From an uncultured Vampirovibrio sp. (GTDB lineage Bacteria > Cyanobacteriota > Vampirovibrionia > Gastranaerophilales > Gastranaerophilaceae): DNA of 64,000 nucleotides. The DNA is taken from the NCBI GenBank assembly GCA_910577515.1, contig CAJTLW010000006.1, positions 62,001 to 126,000 of the forward strand. The letters are read 5' to 3'. The translations under genes and the position numbers were made by a program. The first letter of the stretch is position 1. The number at the start of each line of letters is the position of its first letter. The notes beneath the pieces are model-generated. The model did not search any database. It saw only the letters and a list, made by a program, of their open reading frames with translations, and was not told the origin of the DNA. Shown here one piece after another: positions 62,441-64,000 of the stretch.

Positions 62441-62573
62441 TTAATTTTTTTCTTTTGTTAATAAATCTTCTATCTCATTCCTCTTTTTAATAAACTTCGC
62501 TATTTCTCTCTTGACCAAACAGCTTGAGCCATCACTCCTTTCAAACATCTTTTCTTCTAAAAAACGGCTTCAT
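62441..62573 (-). pseudogene. Possible small gene with a one-base frameshift in an A6 run
   Basis: An ATG at 62573, with AGAGGAAA upstream, opens MKPFFRRKDV and stops; removing one base from the homopolymer (plus-strand A6, 62559-62564) joins it to the frame that reads LEEKMFERSDGSSCLVKREI and on to LLTKEKN, stopping at 62441 for a total of about 43 residues. An inner ATG at 62548 could alone give 35 residues. A terminator follows. Weak evidence, but the same homopolymer pattern appears elsewhere in the window. Confidence 0.3.
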
Positions 62574-62766
62574 TTTCGTTTATTTCCTCTCGACTTAAAG
62601 ATAGTAAATAACAATTCCTCATGCCATGCAAGCACATTTTCCTTCAAAAAATTTTACAATTGACCATGCCCTTTGTCTTTTATAGTTAAATTTGTTTTTA
62701 CAACTCTTAACTTAATATTTTTAAATAATAGCCATAATAAAAAATACGGTGTATTATTTTTTTGTT

Positions 62767-64000
62767 ATGCAAGCTTGCAAGTTCAAAATCAGGATAGAGT
62801 ATATATATAAAAAACTTTTAATATTTTTATGCGCCATATTCCTCATGGCGCAGGGGCTTTCGGCAGGCAATGCATTTGCTGCAGAAGATATAAAAATAAA
62901 CGGTTTAAAATTTGATAATTCAGATAACCTTATTTTTATCCAATCAAATGGCGTTATTAATTTAAAGAAAGAAACCGCTCAGGATACAGCTGAAGAAGAT
63001 AAAATATCAAGCTGCATTGAAATTAAAAAAGGTTTTTTGAAAGAGCCAAACAGAGCTTATGTTGATATCTTTAATGCAAAATTAACTTCAGGTACAAAAA
63101 CTTATGAACTTAAAAATTCAGTTTTTAAAAATGTCAGGATGTCTCAGTTTCAAACAAACCCGAATATTGTAAGGATAGTGTTTACATACGCAAATGAAAA
63201 CACGCCTGTGAATAATTTTAACGTGATTGCAAACGATAAATTAATAGCCGTACGCTACACTAAAACTTTAAACAAAACATCAAAATATCAAATTATTTAT
63301 TCAAACACCAATGATAAAGAAAGAACTGTCTTTTTCCAAAACACAACCGCATCAGATAAAATAACAGACCCTGTTGTTCCTGTTTCAAATATTAAAGATG
63401 ATAAAGCCGAATTAAACAAAATGTTTGAAAAAAATAACAGGCAGATGGAAGAAGATATTGAATATCAGCTTCAATCTAAGTTTTATATAAATTCTATAGC
63501 CCAAAACCCAAACGGCATTACAATAAAAGGAACAGGGTTTTTAAGCCTTAAACCTGCTATCTTTTTAGATAACCCTAATAGAATGGTCATAGATTTTGAT
63601 GATACTGTTTTAGCTAAAAATTTAAGAAATAAAAATTTTACAATAGGAACTCCTGAAATAAATGATGACGGCACATTAAAACAAAAGGAAACAATAAGAT
63701 TAGGGCAAAATTCAACAAACGTTGCAAGGCTTGTAATTCAGGGAGCCGATGCTAAAAACTACAGAGCAGTAATTTCTCCTGACCTTCAAAACGTATACAT
63801 AGCAAAAAGGTCTGATGTTATAAATACAAAAATAACCGAAACCCAAAGTATTATTAAACAAATAAAGGTTTCAAAAGAAGAAAAAGAATTATCTGAAAAC
63901 GACAAAGAGGAAGAAAAGCTTGTAACATCCACTATTGAATTCAACCTTACAGAACCTATAGCATTTTCAACATTTGAAGAAAATAAAAACCTTTATATAG
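62767..64000 (+). CDS. AMIN-domain exported protein (3' partial)
   Basis: 411 residues are visible before the window ends; no stop. An N-terminal signal (LLIFLCAIFLMAQGLSAGNAFA, cleavage near residue 42) precedes at least two AMIN-like domains, beta-rich modules that bind peptidoglycan or the secretin rim: about 85-170 (RAYVDIFNAKLTSGTKTY) and about 255-335 (RMVIDFDDTVLAKNL). A third begins near the end. In cyanobacteria-like lineages such proteins are amidases (AMIN plus Amidase_3) or PilQ-type secretins; the catalytic part is beyond the edge, so neither can be chosen. Confidence 0.75.
   Translation, partial: MQACKFKIRIEYIYKKLLIFLCAIFLMAQGLSAGNAFAAEDIKINGLKFDNSDNLIFIQSNGVINLKKETAQDTAEEDKISSCIEIKKGFLKEPNRAYVDIFNAKLTSGTKTYELKNSVFKNVRMSQFQTNPNIVRIVFTYANENTPVNNFNVIANDKLIAVRYTKTLNKTSKYQIIYSNTNDKERTVFFQNTTASDKITDPVVPVSNIKDDKAELNKMFEKNNRQMEEDIEYQLQSKFYINSIAQNPNGITIKGTGFLSLKPAIFLDNPNRMVIDFDDTVLAKNLRNKNFTIGTPEINDDGTLKQKETIRLGQNSTNVARLVIQGADAKNYRAVISPDLQNVYIAKRSDVINTKITETQSIIKQIKVSKEEKELSENDKEEEKLVTSTIEFNLTEPIAFSTFEENKNLYI

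Larger units (their letters stand above)
62230..62766. other. 537-bp stretch between secD and the AMIN gene
   Basis: It contains a hairpin terminator (62354-62390) and one possible small minus-strand gene (62441-62573). The remainder is AT-rich and should hold the promoters of the two divergent neighbours. No RNA gene was recognised. Confidence 0.5.

Overview
This is a 64-kb, AT-rich bacterial chromosome segment, densely packed with mostly housekeeping genes on both strands. The cell is a diderm: there is an LPS-core kinase (LpxK), an MCE/Mla lipid transporter, an outer-membrane beta-barrel protein and SecDF. Combined with an AMIN-domain secreted protein, an LCP cell-wall ligase, a CHASE2-GGDEF protein, glycine-rich prepilin-like proteins, a zinc-lid adenylate kinase and low GC, this best fits the non-photosynthetic sister group of Cyanobacteria (Vampirovibrionia/Melainabacteria, Gastranaerophilales type). 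That placement is inference from gene content; no rRNA, tRNA, CRISPR array, insertion sequence or replication origin was seen.

Layout. 0-3 kb: two paralogous secreted proteins, one with an HExxH zinc-protease motif and one where it is lost, plus small unknown genes. 2.8-9 kb: polyprenyl-phosphate sugar transferase, a GT-C membrane glycosyltransferase, glycogen synthase, ruvA, bioB and a TPR protein. 9-14.6 kb: LCP protein, then an accessory stretch holding small XRE regulators with palindromic operators, a broken HAD-like gene, a CHASE2-GGDEF protein and direct copies of a 57-bp palindromic repeat on both sides. 14.6-19 kb: ssb, a four-carbon acid-sugar kinase/PdxA-type dehydrogenase pair, a hybrid-cluster-protein relative without its metal ligands, and another small regulator. 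19-26.5 kb: a giant glycine-rich prepilin whose leader has been invaded by a palindromic repeat, pnp, a lipoprotein and TadE/TadG-like pseudopilin genes. 26.5-36.2 kb: a DNA replication/repair block (polA, priA, an AddAB-like tandem helicase and a separate PD-(D/E)XK nuclease). 36.2-40.5 kb (minus): map, adk, secY, rplO, rpmD, rpsE, the distal half of the spc operon. 40.6-46.4 kb (minus): an enlarged malic enzyme, plsY, der, two small frameshifted or odd genes and a glycosyltransferase preceded by an 11-base G tract. 46.4-56.6 kb: a compact highly expressed-looking 65-residue gene, ribE-ribBA, a GNAT protein, serA, mlaE-mlaF-mlaD, lpxK and a convergent outer-membrane protein. 56.6-64 kb: rimP-nusA behind an attenuator-like leader, a formyltransferase, an XRE/zinc-ribbon regulator, secF-secD, and the start of an AMIN-domain protein that runs off the window.

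The strongest points for follow-up are the G-tract glycosyltransferase (candidate phase variation), the repeat-invaded prepilin leader, the ligand-less hybrid-cluster-protein relative, the two-gene AddAB-like helicase/nuclease, and a recurring pattern of genes that would be restored by one base in a homopolymer run. The last of these is either slippage biology or residual assembly error and should be settled first with reads.
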